This document shows, one piece after another, positions 17,516 through 25,235 of a DNA stretch of 64,000 nt; the stretch's first letter is position 1; the number at the start of each line of letters is the position of its first letter. The stretch comes from Methanosarcina sp. UBA293. GTDB taxonomy: Archaea > Halobacteriota > Methanosarcinia > Methanosarcinales > Methanosarcinaceae. The stretch lies in assembly GCA_002499445.1 (NCBI GenBank), contig DALS01000016.1:53236-117235 (forward strand). The letters are read 5' to 3'. A program made the position numbers and the translations under genes. The notes under the pieces are model-generated. The model had not been told where the DNA came from. It did no database searches and was given only the letters and a program-made list of their open reading frames with translations.

Positions 17516-17606
17516 GATTTGGTTTTGAGATTTGGTTTTGAGATTTGGTTTTGAGATTTGGTTTTGAGATTTGGTTTTGAGATTTAATTTTGAGATTTAG
17601 TTTTGA
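17516..17606. repeat. Seven tandem 13-bp repeats
   Basis: Five perfect copies of GATTTGGTTTTGA (17516-17580) are followed by two variants (17581-17593, 17594-17606). The period is not a multiple of three, so the open frames crossing it are accidental. It lies in the 460-bp spacer 17385-17845 between the reductase and the NCS2 permease; the rest of that spacer shows only GGAGGATCTG before the permease start. Confidence 0.92.
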
Positions 17607-17845
17607 GAGATGAATCTCTTCCAGAGTGCCAAAAACTCTAACGTTCAATCACATTATCATCATTTCTTTTATGTGATACTATATTTCTTCAGCATGAATA
17701 TATAATTCCGAAGTCTTTTTCTTAATAACAAGCCTAAATATTTAATGGATATGAGGACTCAGTTCCAAAATCCAGTAATGAATGTAAAATTGAAAGCCAC
17801 TAGATTTTGGAATAGAATCTGTATGATGGAGGATCTGAGAAAGAA

Positions 17846-19138
17846 ATGCAGTTAAAATACGGATTAAATAACAGTCCTAAAGGACTGGAAATGATAATAT
17901 ACGGTTTACAATGGTTTGTTGTGAGCATCCCGGCTTTGTTAATTATAGGAAAGCTAATTGCCACAATGCAATATGATGATCTTGGGCAGCAGATCATATA
18001 TATACAAAAACTTCTTTTTGTCACTTCCATTGTACTTATTGCTCAGATATTGTGGGGACACCGTTTGCCTCTGGTATTAGGGCCAGCCACCGTCCTGTTG
18101 ATAGGAGTTATAGCATCTCAGAATGCCAGACCTGAATTCATATCAACATCTATTTTTATAGGAGGTCTATTACTGGCTTTGGTTGCTTTTTCCGGGCTTT
18201 TTGCTCATATGCAGAAGCTTTTTACGGTGAGAGTAGTTTCCGTAATTCTTATTCTTATAGCCTTCACCTTATCCCCCATAATTCTTAACCTAATCTTTTC
18301 TCCTGAATCAGCCTTCTCTCCTCTTTTCAACCTCCCTTTTGCCATCTTGCTTTGTCTTGGTATGTTCACTGCTAATAATTTGCTAAAAGGAGTCTGGAAA
18401 GCAACTGTAGTTGTCTGTGGCATTCTTTTCGGGAGCGTTATTCATACATTGTTACAAACCGTTCTAGCTCCTGCGTCTTCTGTCTCCGTTCCAGAGCTTC
18501 CCATGTTCGGCCTTTTCTTTGAAGATCTCTCGTTTAAACTTGCCTTTGATCCCGGAGTCCTGCTCTCGTTCTTGTTCTGTTATCTTGCACTCTCCATAAA
18601 TGACCTGGGTTCGATCCAATCCGTAGGAAGTCTCTTAAACGCCAGCTCAATGGAAGAGCGTGTCCGCAAAGGAGTTGGGATTACAGGGCTTGGAAATGTC
18701 ATTGCAGGCCTGTTCGGAGTTGTCGGCCCTGTTAATTTTTCATTCAGTCCAGGGCTGATTACCGCCACTGGTTGCGCTTCTCGCTATTCTTTGCTCCCGG
18801 CCGGTATCGGATTGCTCTTCCTGTCCTTTTTCCCTGCAGCGATTAATTTTATCAGTAGTATTCCTCCGGTAGTGATAGGAAGTGTTTTGGTCTATCTGAT
18901 GAGTGCTCAAATAGCATCAGGGTTGCTTATGCTTACAGAAAGAAATGCCATCAGTGGGTTTAATGAAGGACTGGTAGTCGGATTTCCCATACTGATCGCA
19001 ACGATTCTGGCCTTTATTCCTTCTGAGCTCCTGGCAACTTTTCCTCCCGTAATGAGACCAATTGTAGGAAACGGGTTTGTAATGGGGGTAGTTACTGTAA
19101 TCTTGCTTGAACGTTTGATATTGAAGATTGAGAATTAA
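17846..19138 (+). CDS. NCS2-family xanthine/uracil permease-like membrane protein
   Basis: 430 residues with about 12-14 hydrophobic segments. The region GVGITGLGNVIAGLFGVVGP with following N-F-S matches the NCS2 substrate-site signature around TM8-TM10, although the usual acidic residues of characterised xanthine and uracil carriers are not obvious. It is probably a cation-coupled nucleobase transporter, specificity unknown. GGAGGATCTG (17828-17837) serves as ribosome binding site. A small Cys-containing protein begins 13 nt downstream. Confidence 0.78.
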   Translation: MQLKYGLNNSPKGLEMIIYGLQWFVVSIPALLIIGKLIATMQYDDLGQQIIYIQKLLFVTSIVLIAQILWGHRLPLVLGPATVLLIGVIASQNARPEFISTSIFIGGLLLALVAFSGLFAHMQKLFTVRVVSVILILIAFTLSPIILNLIFSPESAFSPLFNLPFAILLCLGMFTANNLLKGVWKATVVVCGILFGSVIHTLLQTVLAPASSVSVPELPMFGLFFEDLSFKLAFDPGVLLSFLFCYLALSINDLGSIQSVGSLLNASSMEERVRKGVGITGLGNVIAGLFGVVGPVNFSFSPGLITATGCASRYSLLPAGIGLLFLSFFPAAINFISSIPPVVIGSVLVYLMSAQIASGLLMLTERNAISGFNEGLVVGFPILIATILAFIPSELLATFPPVMRPIVGNGFVMGVVTVILLERLILKIEN

Positions 19139-19151
19139 TACCAGAACAGGC

Positions 19152-19385
19152 ATGCATTTACTAATAAAGTGTGAACGCTGTAAGGATCCAGTCTTACTGA
19201 CAAAATCAAAATATTGCACTGGCCTGCTGGATCTTCCTCAACTTCCAGATACCCAAGGAAGAGGAGATCTCAAAAGTATCCTTAAAACCATCTACATGGA
19301 CAATTACCAGATAGAAAAACAGACCGGAGCTAAAATCCAGCTGCCGGATTCAGACGCAAAAATTGAGTTTTTTTCGGATCTGTAG
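19152..19385 (+). CDS. Small hypothetical protein with CxxC motif
   Basis: 77 residues from ATG 19152. A CERC pair near residue 8 and a further YC at about residue 23 could form part of a metal site. The remainder is mixed alpha/beta and polar. I do not recognise a family. Its position 13 nt after the permease stop suggests cotranscription, but there is no strong ribosome binding site; an in-frame TTG at 19128 overlapping the permease end is an alternative start. Confidence 0.5.
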   Translation: MHLLIKCERCKDPVLLTKSKYCTGLLDLPQLPDTQGRGDLKSILKTIYMDNYQIEKQTGAKIQLPDSDAKIEFFSDL

Positions 19386-19590
19386 AAAACCTATCTAAAT
19401 CATTTACAAGAGGATAAAATTAAATAAGTAAAAACATATCCGGCTATTCAGTTCAAACTAGTTAAGATTTATTATTTTGAGGATTTCTACAGAGCCTTTT
19501 TTTCCACAACGCAGGCGATAAGTCATTTTAATTTCTTTTTAAAATTTATTATCTTAACGAGCCGTGCCCTGGATTGAGCAATTCTGCTGA

Positions 19591-20355
19591 TTATATTTCC
19601 GATTTAGGTCTGAGTTTTTGCTTTTCAAACTTGCCTTTGCAATATACAAAAACTTCCAGCCCACATTCGCCTTTAAGAAATTCCCTCATTTTACGGTCAT
19701 ATATGCTCTGGACGTGTTTCAAGTGGTTTTTCCTGAAGTGAGCCTCCACAGTTTCAAAGAAACCAATCATATGTGTCAAATAAGCCTCTTCATAAACTCT
19801 GGTTTCCCGCGCAATTGCTTCACATTCCGAATCTTCAAGTTCGGAATTATAGCACCCATGTTCGTTTAAGCCACTTATCTGTCGCCAATCAACCTTACCT
19901 GAATCGTCTGCTTCCTGATGGAGCATATAAGGATAGACCCTGCAGATTGAAGGGCGGTTTTCATAAATTTTGCAGCGTTTATTCTTAAGAAAAACGCAGG
20001 AGCCGTCTGGATTTGTTTTCAGAGCATAGCCTGAGACATAAAACCTGCCCTTCTGGTCACAAAACTCGTAATAAGGAGCAGGAGAGATAAAATCCGGATT
20101 TATTTCCCTTAAAACAGCCAGGTCTGCATCGAGCAGAAAAACATGATCATTAAAGTCTTTAGTGCAGCAGCGTGCACAAAGCTCACACCTGAACCCCAGT
20201 TCTCTAATAATGCCAACAAATTCAGGGTCAGGAAATTTCTTTAAGCCTGCAAGTTCTTCCCGTGCATCTGCAAGCCTTGTTTCAATGTTATTCTTTTTTA
20301 CGTTAATCACCTTTTTAATAAAAGAATTTGCAAGTCTACTTTGTTTTAATCCCAT
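19591..20355 (-). CDS. YkgJ-family cysteine-cluster protein
   Basis: 254 residues. The family signature is a cysteine cluster CELCARCC (about residues 57-64), followed by GSCVFLKNKRCKIYENRPS and CRVYPY, which together bind a metal or Fe-S centre. A polar N-terminal helix (about 25-45) and a helical C-terminal third complete it. YkgJ proteins were once called Fe-S oxidoreductases; their chemistry is not established. It is transcribed alone on the minus strand, divergent from the DUF5350-like gene. Confidence 0.85.
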   Translation of the reverse strand: MGLKQSRLANSFIKKVINVKKNNIETRLADAREELAGLKKFPDPEFVGIIRELGFRCELCARCCTKDFNDHVFLLDADLAVLREINPDFISPAPYYEFCDQKGRFYVSGYALKTNPDGSCVFLKNKRCKIYENRPSICRVYPYMLHQEADDSGKVDWRQISGLNEHGCYNSELEDSECEAIARETRVYEEAYLTHMIGFFETVEAHFRKNHLKHVQSIYDRKMREFLKGECGLEVFVYCKGKFEKQKLRPKSEI

Positions 20356-20496
20356 GTCCGTAACATTTAATTACTAGCATCTCTCTTTATGATAACCCAA
20401 GGCTTGATGACATTTATAATTTCGCACTTTCAAGCTCCAAGGAATACTAGATACTCGTCAAGTATCATTGAAAATTATCGATTTAACATTATCGAA

Positions 20497-20605
20497 CCAG
20501 GAAATACCTGTTTTGAATCCTGTTTGTTGAGACCCTGCCGAGGAGATGAGAAAAATCCGCGGCAACCGGCAGCGTCCAGCAATAAATGAACCTAGGATAG
20601 GTTAC
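20497..20605 (+). ncRNA. Candidate structured leader upstream of the DUF5350-like gene
   Basis: Three hairpins can be drawn: CAGG-AAATA-CCTG (about 20498-20510); GACCCTGCCG (20531-20540) pairing with CGGCAGCGTC (20567-20576) with one C-C mismatch; and AACCTA-GGA-TAGGTT (about 20589-20603). The middle segment is strikingly GC-rich for this spacer. It does not match a riboswitch class I know. It ends about 60 nt before the next start codon. Confidence 0.4.
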
Positions 20606-20663
20606 CAGATAAATTATAAATAAATTCAGAGAAAATAAAGATTAAACTTAATGAGGAATGATA

Positions 20664-20837
20664 ATGGGCAAAACCGGCAGCATTAATTGGGTAAGGATAA
20701 AAGGCAGAAAAGGCAGAGTAATCAAGGTCAAGAAAGCACATGCTCAAAAAGCACACCCAGGACCTGCACAGCGCTTTACCTCTTCAGGTCATAAAAGGCG
20801 CTTCATCAGAAGATCTCCAAAAGCCCTTGTAAAGTGA
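20664..20837 (+). CDS. Small basic conserved methanogen protein (DUF5350-like)
   Basis: 57 residues, highly basic: begins MGKTGSINWVRIKGRKGRVI and ends HKRRFIRRSPKALVK. I associate this with DUF5350, small methanogen proteins of unknown function; the composition suggests binding to RNA or the ribosome. ATG 20664 is chosen because GAGGA lies 7 nt upstream; the ATG at 20658 would add two residues. It is preceded by a structured leader and its end overlaps a terminator hairpin. Confidence 0.8.
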   Translation: MGKTGSINWVRIKGRKGRVIKVKKAHAQKAHPGPAQRFTSSGHKRRFIRRSPKALVK

Positions 20838-20850
20838 TTTTAAGGGCTTT
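20820..20850 (+). terminator. Terminator overlapping the end of the DUF5350-like gene
   Basis: AAAGCCCTT (20820-20828) pairs perfectly with AAGGGCTTT (20842-20850); the stop codon is in the loop and T-rich DNA (TTTAATTTTTTC) follows. The downstream spacer 20851-21091 is AT-rich with no further feature. Confidence 0.65.
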
Positions 20851-21091
20851 CTAATTTAATTTTTTCATATTTTTTAATTATTTAGAATTTTTTCTTAATA
20901 AAATAAGCTTTTCAAGGAATGTTTCTCAAATATTACCTTTTTCTTCACAAATCTACATTTAATTTTTTAAACAAGGTTTGTCACATAGTCTTTTCAAATT
21001 CGGTTTTTTGAGAAGTAACTTCTCAAATTCTCTTATAATATACCACTCTTATATTGTACTATTTCGAGATCCACCGTGAATTAGAGCAGTT

Positions 21092-21465
21092 TCAAGCCCA
21101 CTTACCCAGAGCTAGATATACAATGCTTACCCCTGCGAGGCAGAGCATGACATTAAGAAAGATATTCAGGAAAAAGAGAGATTATGCCCTTCTTCAAGCA
21201 ATTTGAGAGTTTCATATGTGAAAGTCGAAAATGTCGTAAAGGAACCTAAAATTCCTATATTTACTAGATAAACCATGGATTCAGATTGAGAAGAAAAAGT
21301 GAGAAGAGAATGCACAATAGTCCCTAAAAGATTTACTGTAAGCGTGCCTGCAGGGATATTCTTAACCTTGGGAATTCTGCTTGAAACTGTATATCTAAGG
21401 CATGCTCCTATAAAACCACCTGCGCCTATCAAAAAAAGATTGCCCAGACCCGATAACGAGAGCAT
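21092..21465 (-). pseudogene. crcB: crcB fluoride channel gene broken by a one-base deletion
   Basis: The frame starts at ATG 21465 (AGGGAAGA before it) with MLSLSGLGNLFLIGAGGFIG and shows CrcB/Fluc signatures (GACLRY, GTLTVNLLGT, GSFTTFSTFTYE). It stops prematurely at 21166. Adding one T in the T5 run near 21172 would restore the final membrane helix (SFFLNIFLNVMLCLAGVS) to a stop at 21092, giving a normal length of about 124 residues. CrcB proteins are dimeric fluoride channels that expel F-. This is either a decaying gene or a homopolymer sequencing error; the damaged partner upstream favours decay. Confidence 0.8.
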
Positions 21466-21467
21466 AT

Positions 21468-21560
21468 TTATTCTTCCCTGTTTGAAAGAGCCTTTATTAC
21501 ACTCCTGCCCATAAACACGCCAACCAGAGTGAGAAATAGGTTTGCACTGATGTTTCCCAT
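21468..21560 (-). pseudogene. C-terminal fragment of a second, tandem crcB gene
   Basis: Only about the last 30 residues remain (MGNISANLFLTLVGVFMGRS then VIKALSNREE and stop), resembling the last transmembrane helix of CrcB. It abuts the next crcB start with a 2-nt gap, as in genomes that encode two-subunit Fluc channels. Upstream of about 21565 the sequence changes to a transposase remnant on the opposite strand, so the gene seems to have been cut by an insertion. Confidence 0.6.
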
Positions 21561-21571
21561 AGCAGGGAAAA

Positions 21572-21935
21572 AAGGCATTGCTAAAGACTGGACTGCAAAA
21601 AGCTCGGAAATACAAATGTAAGCACTGCGGGAGAGTTTTTTAATGACCACACAGGTTATTATTTTTACAACCTTCGCAAGGATGAGAAAACAATCCTTCT
21701 AGCTCTAAAAATGGCTATGAAAGGAATGAGTATGGAAGCTATTGCCGATGTTTTATATATACAAGCTGCTACTGTTGCTCGTTGGTTATCTCTTGCAGCT
21801 GAACAATGTGATAAAGTAAACGAGCTTATCCCAAAATCTGTTTTATTCCAAATCAATAAGAGCTTCATGACTGTTTTTCATGATCAGATATTCGATTGTC
21901 TGTCCAAAATACGAGATTCAAAAATCAAATTTTGA
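21572..21935 (+). pseudogene. IS1-like transposase remnant
   Basis: The translated remnant reads KTGLQKARKYKCKHCGRVF, then after one extra T in the T6 run at 21636-21641 continues NDHTGYYFYNLRKDEKTI and LLALKMAMKGMSMEAIADVL with ATVARWLSLAAEQCDKVNE. This is the zinc-ribbon plus helix-turn-helix N-terminal half of an IS1-type transposase. The first CxxC and the DDE catalytic part are missing; the last 35 residues before the stop at 21935 are not typical. Its right end leads into an IS-end-like sequence at 21937. Confidence 0.75.
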
Positions 21936-21936
21936 G

Positions 21937-21955
21937 TTTCGGGATAGGCTCATTA
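21937..21955. repeat. Left copy of an inverted IS-end-like repeat
   Basis: TTTCGGGATAGGCTCATTA here matches the reverse complement of 23441-23459 at 17 of 19 positions. The similarity continues outward, away from the enclosed fluoride genes (CAAAT-AG/GTTT on both sides), so these look like the ends of two inverted IS copies with the cassette between them. Confidence 0.7.
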
Positions 21956-21970
21956 TTTAAATGCTAATTT

Positions 21971-22078
21971 ATGAGTAAAACAATAGTGAAAGCAGGTGCG
22001 GCGGATTGGAGGACCGTGCCTGAGTGGCTAATTCATCAGGAAATTTCAGCTTTAGGGCCCTTCAAAATCAGTGTGTAA
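21971..22078 (+). CDS. Short open frame, possibly a truncated gene start
   Basis: 35 residues from ATG 21971 just inside the left inverted repeat (includes DWRTVPEWLIHQEISALGPF). The PEWLI...ISALG pattern recalls the start of replication-initiator or helix-turn-helix proteins of plasmid type, but the frame stops after ISV. No ribosome binding site is seen. Probably a relic. Confidence 0.25.
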   Translation: MSKTIVKAGAADWRTVPEWLIHQEISALGPFKISV

Positions 22079-22493
22079 ATTAAGATCCCAAAATGTTTAT
22101 TTTAGGTCATGTACCTGTAATTAGAATCCCCCAAAAAGATATACTATAAAAATCAAAATTTAAAATAATGACTAAAATTAAGCTTTAATTGAAAAATGAA
22201 TGTAATAATAACTCTATTTTTTGGCAAGCTATACTTATTTGTAATTATGGCAATTGATCACATTTATTTCCTTTATACAAAAGTTAACGTTAAAAAAGGA
22301 CTAATCAATTTCTAAAAATGAAATTGAGATCATAGATTCATTTAAGCATAAAAAGAGTGTTTTGCACATGTATTTTACATTTGAGGATAACGACGCAATA
22401 CTTAATCTAAAAAATAAAGTTAATTAATCCTTAAAAAGCGGACAAATTTTTAAGGACCCTATTCAGCTTGTAACGTAAAGAAATACGAGCACG
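22079..22493. other. AT-rich spacer inside the fluoride cassette
   Basis: No gene or clear motif is seen. Bases are strongly AT-rich, with several short A and T runs that could terminate the DUF190 transcript coming from the right. Confidence 0.5.
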
Positions 22494-22874
22494 TCACTTA
22501 TTTTTATCACTGTCATAAAATATAACTTTAATTTTTTCTTCTGTGATCAATCCTTGATTAATTACCTCATCTAATTTTGGTCTAATCCTATCAATATTCT
22601 CTTCAATATCAGAAACCTCGATGAGTATTGGCATATCAGTTGATAATCGCAGTATAGAAGTTGTATGAATGCGGCTATGTTTCCCAAAACCAGTAATGCC
22701 CCTAAAAACAGTAGCTCCGGCTATGCCTTCAGCTTTTAACATTTCAACAATGTGCATGTATAGGGGCTTGCCTTTGTAGTGGTCAGATTCTCCTATGAAT
22801 ATTCTCAATAATATGGCTGTTGACTCTTTTTTCATGCAATTTTCCTCACTACCCGCCGTTTGATCCGTTTTCAT
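22494..22874 (-). CDS. DUF190 (PII-like) protein of the fluoride operon
   Basis: 126 residues. From about residue 20 the DUF190 pattern is clear (AILLRIFIGESDHYKGKPLY, then MLKAEGIAGATVFRGITGFG and a C-terminal VIFYD). DUF190 proteins have a PII-like ferredoxin fold and are repeatedly found beside crcB. The ATG at 22874 overlaps the crcB stop (ATGA), so translation is coupled; ATG at residue 14 is an alternative start. A regulatory or accessory role in fluoride export is inferred from the neighbourhood. Confidence 0.9.
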   Translation of the reverse strand: MKTDQTAGSEENCMKKESTAILLRIFIGESDHYKGKPLYMHIVEMLKAEGIAGATVFRGITGFGKHSRIHTTSILRLSTDMPILIEVSDIEENIDRIRPKLDEVINQGLITEEKIKVIFYDSDKNK

Positions 22875-23269
22875 TTCATTCCTCCCAAGAGGTAAGAGCT
22901 AACACTTAGAGCTACAATCTTACCTAAATATACAGCCATCATGGAAAATAATACTGTCGATACTACATTTATCGCCATCAATGTTAATTTTGAGTCATCA
23001 AGTAATCGAAATGATTCATAGCCAAACGTTGATAGCGTTGTGAAAGCTCCCAAAATACCTATTGTAAGAAGTATTCTGGTTTGATCACTAAAGACACCCT
23101 GATATTCAGAAAGATACATTATTAAGCCCAAAAAGAAACTACCAACAGTATTTATTGTGAGTGTACCCACTGGAAAATCGACAAATCCGTTCTGTATCCA
23201 TCCGCCTATTATATATCTTAGAATAGCGCCTACAAAGCCGCCAATCCCGACTAACAAAATAGTATACAC
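22871..23269 (-). CDS. crcB: Fluoride channel CrcB (Fluc), intact
   Basis: 132 residues with four transmembrane helices. Family signatures are present: GGFVGAILRY, FPVGTLTINTVGSFFLG (Asn of the pore), and GILGAFTTLSTFGYE (the phenylalanine/threonine track). It forms dual-topology dimers that let F- leave the cell. GTG 23269 is the start, with TTGAGG 8 nt upstream. It is directly controlled by a fluoride riboswitch and is translationally coupled to DUF190. It is the functional counterpart of the broken pair at 21.1-21.6 kb. Confidence 0.95.
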   Translation of the reverse strand: MYTILLVGIGGFVGAILRYIIGGWIQNGFVDFPVGTLTINTVGSFFLGLIMYLSEYQGVFSDQTRILLTIGILGAFTTLSTFGYESFRLLDDSKLTLMAINVVSTVLFSMMAVYLGKIVALSVSSYLLGGMK

Positions 23270-23290
23270 ATTACAAACCTCAACAGTTAT

Positions 23291-23350
23291 GTAGAAGTCA
23301 TTAGCGTAAGCGGTTTAGACCATAATGTCTGGGCGGACTTCATCACCGAT
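23291..23350 (-). promoter_or_regulatory. Fluoride (crcB-motif) riboswitch
   Basis: On the minus strand the sequence shows the class hallmarks in order: GGTGATGAAGTCCGCC (P2 stem GGTG/CGCC around the loop), then AAACCGCTTACGCTAATGA and CTTCTAC. The pseudoknot pairs GAAGTC with GACTTC over 6 bp. Between the two halves is an extra small hairpin (AGAC-loop-GTCT). It ends about 20 nt before the crcB GTG start and close to its ribosome binding site, so translational control is likely. A TATA-like TTTATTTAAT lies about 20-35 bp upstream. Confidence 0.87.
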
Positions 23351-23440
23351 AGGTTAGCGTTTACCGGCATTAAATAAATAAATTACGGAAATACAAGATT
23401 GAAAATTCTGTCTTTCAAAAAAATCGGTTTCAATTTTAGT

Positions 23441-23493
23441 GAATGAGCCTATCCCAAAACCTATTTGGCATGAAAGTGCTTTCAAACACTTTC
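23441..23493. mobile_element. Right inverted IS-end-like repeat with adjacent hairpin
   Basis: GAATGAGCCTATCCCAAAAC (23441-23460) is the inverted partner of 21937-21955. Just outside it is a 7-bp hairpin GAAAGTG/CACTTTC (23472-23478/23487-23493). No transposase is recognisable to the right before moeA ends at 23609, so only an IS end or MITE-like relic remains. Confidence 0.55.
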
Positions 23494-23608
23494 ATTTATT
23501 TGTGCCTGTTATTCGAAGAGTTTCATGTGTGGTTTATTCATTTCAAGAAAATGGAGAAATACAAAACATAAGCCTTGCCCGTTTATTTGTCCGTTTCTCG
23601 ATATAGGT

Positions 23609-24802
23609 TCATTCAATCAGAAATACATCCACTTCTTCTCCTTCCTCATAACCTTCTATGTGTTCAGGAACTAGTACGTAACCGTCAGCCTTTGCAACAG
23701 AACTCAGGATCCCGGCTCCGGCTCCGACTAGAGGACGTACCTTATCTCCTTCAAATACAACGCGGACAAAACCAACGTACCCTATTTTTGAACTTATTTT
23801 TGCAACCAGGCGCCTTTTAAGAATAAGCTCAGGGAGCTCCGGAATTGCTGCCAGTTTTCTAATTCCGGGGTGGACAAAGAGATAGAGGGCAATGAGTCCG
23901 GCTACAGGATAACCAGGCAGGCAAACAACAGGAACATTGTTTACGATACCAAGGGCTGTAGGCTTTCCAGGACTAACTCCTATACCGTGCACGAGCAATT
24001 CTCCAAGAGTGGAAACAACCTCAGGAGCATGGTCTCTTTTCCCTACCGAAGTTCCGCCTAAAAGAAGGATCATATCGGCATCCAGATTTGTTTCTACAGC
24101 TTTTTTTATACTATCAGGATTATCAGGCACTATCTCGGTACAGCGAGGAACTCCACCCCACTTTTCCACATAAAGAGCCGACATCAGCCCATTGGTCTCA
24201 AGCACTTTGCCCGGAGGAGGGACATCCCTGTTATCCTTACAGCTTACAAGTTCATCCCCTGTAGGAATAACTGCAACAAGAGGTTTTTTGAAAACCTTAA
24301 CTCTATTAAACCCAATCGATGCCAGCACGGCTGCATCACATGGACGAAGAAGGTGCCCTTCTTCAAAAACCCTATCTCCTTTTTTTATGTCCTCTCCGAC
24401 CTGTCCTATATTCCTGTTTGGGTAGACCTGAGCCCTGACTTCAACAAGGTTTCCTGCGGTAGCGGTATCTTCAACCATAACAACAGCATCGGCTCCTTCA
24501 GGCACTGCAGCCCCGGTATGGACCCAAATCGTACTTCCTTCTTCTATCTGGTCGGAAAGTTGCAGCATTACTGGATTTGCAGGGGAAGCTCCCAGAGTAT
24601 CAGAAGCCCTTACTGCGTACCCGTCCATGGCAGCACGCCTGTAGTGAGGCACATTCCTTTCTGAGACTACAGGTTCTGCCAGCACCCTGCCTTTACAAGA
24701 CTCGAGCGTAACTTCTTCTACTTTTCTCAGAGTAGAGATATGCTCAAGAAAAAGTCTCAAAGCTTCATCAACCGAGGTTCGTTCTTTGAATACCTTGCCC
24801 AT
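23609..24802 (-). CDS. moeA: Molybdopterin molybdenumtransferase
   Basis: 397 residues covering the MoeA domains: N-terminal region with VPHYRRAAMDGYAVRASD, the MoaB/Mog-like central domain (AVIPTGDEL, MILLLGGTSVGKRDHAPEV with GSxG-type cofactor loop, SPGKPTALG, CLPGYPVAG) and a C-terminal beta domain (about 330-397). It inserts molybdate or tungstate into adenylylated molybdopterin, needed for formylmethanofuran dehydrogenase in methanogens. The MoaD-like gene lies just upstream on the same strand, so the two form a cofactor unit. Confidence 0.93.
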   Translation of the reverse strand: MGKVFKERTSVDEALRLFLEHISTLRKVEEVTLESCKGRVLAEPVVSERNVPHYRRAAMDGYAVRASDTLGASPANPVMLQLSDQIEEGSTIWVHTGAAVPEGADAVVMVEDTATAGNLVEVRAQVYPNRNIGQVGEDIKKGDRVFEEGHLLRPCDAAVLASIGFNRVKVFKKPLVAVIPTGDELVSCKDNRDVPPPGKVLETNGLMSALYVEKWGGVPRCTEIVPDNPDSIKKAVETNLDADMILLLGGTSVGKRDHAPEVVSTLGELLVHGIGVSPGKPTALGIVNNVPVVCLPGYPVAGLIALYLFVHPGIRKLAAIPELPELILKRRLVAKISSKIGYVGFVRVVFEGDKVRPLVGAGAGILSSVAKADGYVLVPEHIEGYEEGEEVDVFLIE

Positions 24803-24844
24803 AGTTTTTCTTCCTGAAAAATTAGCTCCTCCTTAGCCCCCTAC

Positions 24845-25138
24845 TTAGCCTCCTGAAACTGGAGGCAGGACTGCAAGCTCATCAGCCTCAGAAAGAGGGG
24901 TATCAAGCCCATCAAGATGCCGGACATTATTTCCATTTATAAGGACATTAATTGAGCTGCACATAACAGGAAGTTCACTTTTTTCTTCGGGTTTCTCAAA
25001 AATAATATACTTTAACTCGGGATATTTTTCAGTAAGAGATAAAAGGACATCAATAACTTTTTCTCCCGATAATTGCAGCTCCGATGTCCCTGCCTTTTCA
25101 CGCAAATTTGCAAATAATTTGATCTTTACTTCAGCCAT
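24845..25138 (-). CDS. MoaD/ThiS-family ubiquitin-like sulfur carrier
   Basis: 97 residues with a beta-grasp pattern (VKIKLFANLREKAG, then NVLINGNNVRHLDGLDTPL, DELAVLPPVSGG) and the diagnostic C-terminal Gly-Gly that is activated by an E1-like enzyme. It may act as the small subunit of molybdopterin synthase or as a SAMP-like protein modifier. Its position 40 bp before moeA supports molybdopterin synthesis. It is divergent from, and close to, the Agl23-type gene. Confidence 0.92.
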   Translation of the reverse strand: MAEVKIKLFANLREKAGTSELQLSGEKVIDVLLSLTEKYPELKYIIFEKPEEKSELPVMCSSINVLINGNNVRHLDGLDTPLSEADELAVLPPVSGG

Positions 25139-25192
25139 GAGAGAGACTATTTCATCCTATATCTTAAATATACCTATGCCTTATAAAGAAGC

Positions 25193-25224
25193 AGCATTGC
25201 TGGTAGGGAGCATTGCTGGTAGGG
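25193..25224. repeat. Perfect 16-bp tandem duplication in the Agl23-type leader
   Basis: AGCATTGCTGGTAGGG occurs twice in immediate succession just upstream of the proposed start, downstream of a TATA-like TTAAATATA (about 25165-25173). The purine-rich end GGTAGGG resembles a ribosome binding site, so the second copy may duplicate translation signals. Confidence 0.8.
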
Positions 25225-25235
25225 TTGGGGAAATA

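Noticed and set aside
17424..17648. Minus-strand frame with Lys/Gln/Asn repeats
   Set aside because: It translates the 13-bp tandem array, whose period is not a multiple of three.
20389..20589. Plus-strand frame across the structured leader
   Set aside because: No start signal and it crosses GC-rich stems; better explained as RNA structure.
21995..22045. tRNA-like stretch (GTGCCTGAGTGGCTAA)
   Set aside because: Resembles a D-arm, but no matching acceptor, anticodon or T arm follows, and it can be read as part of a short frame.
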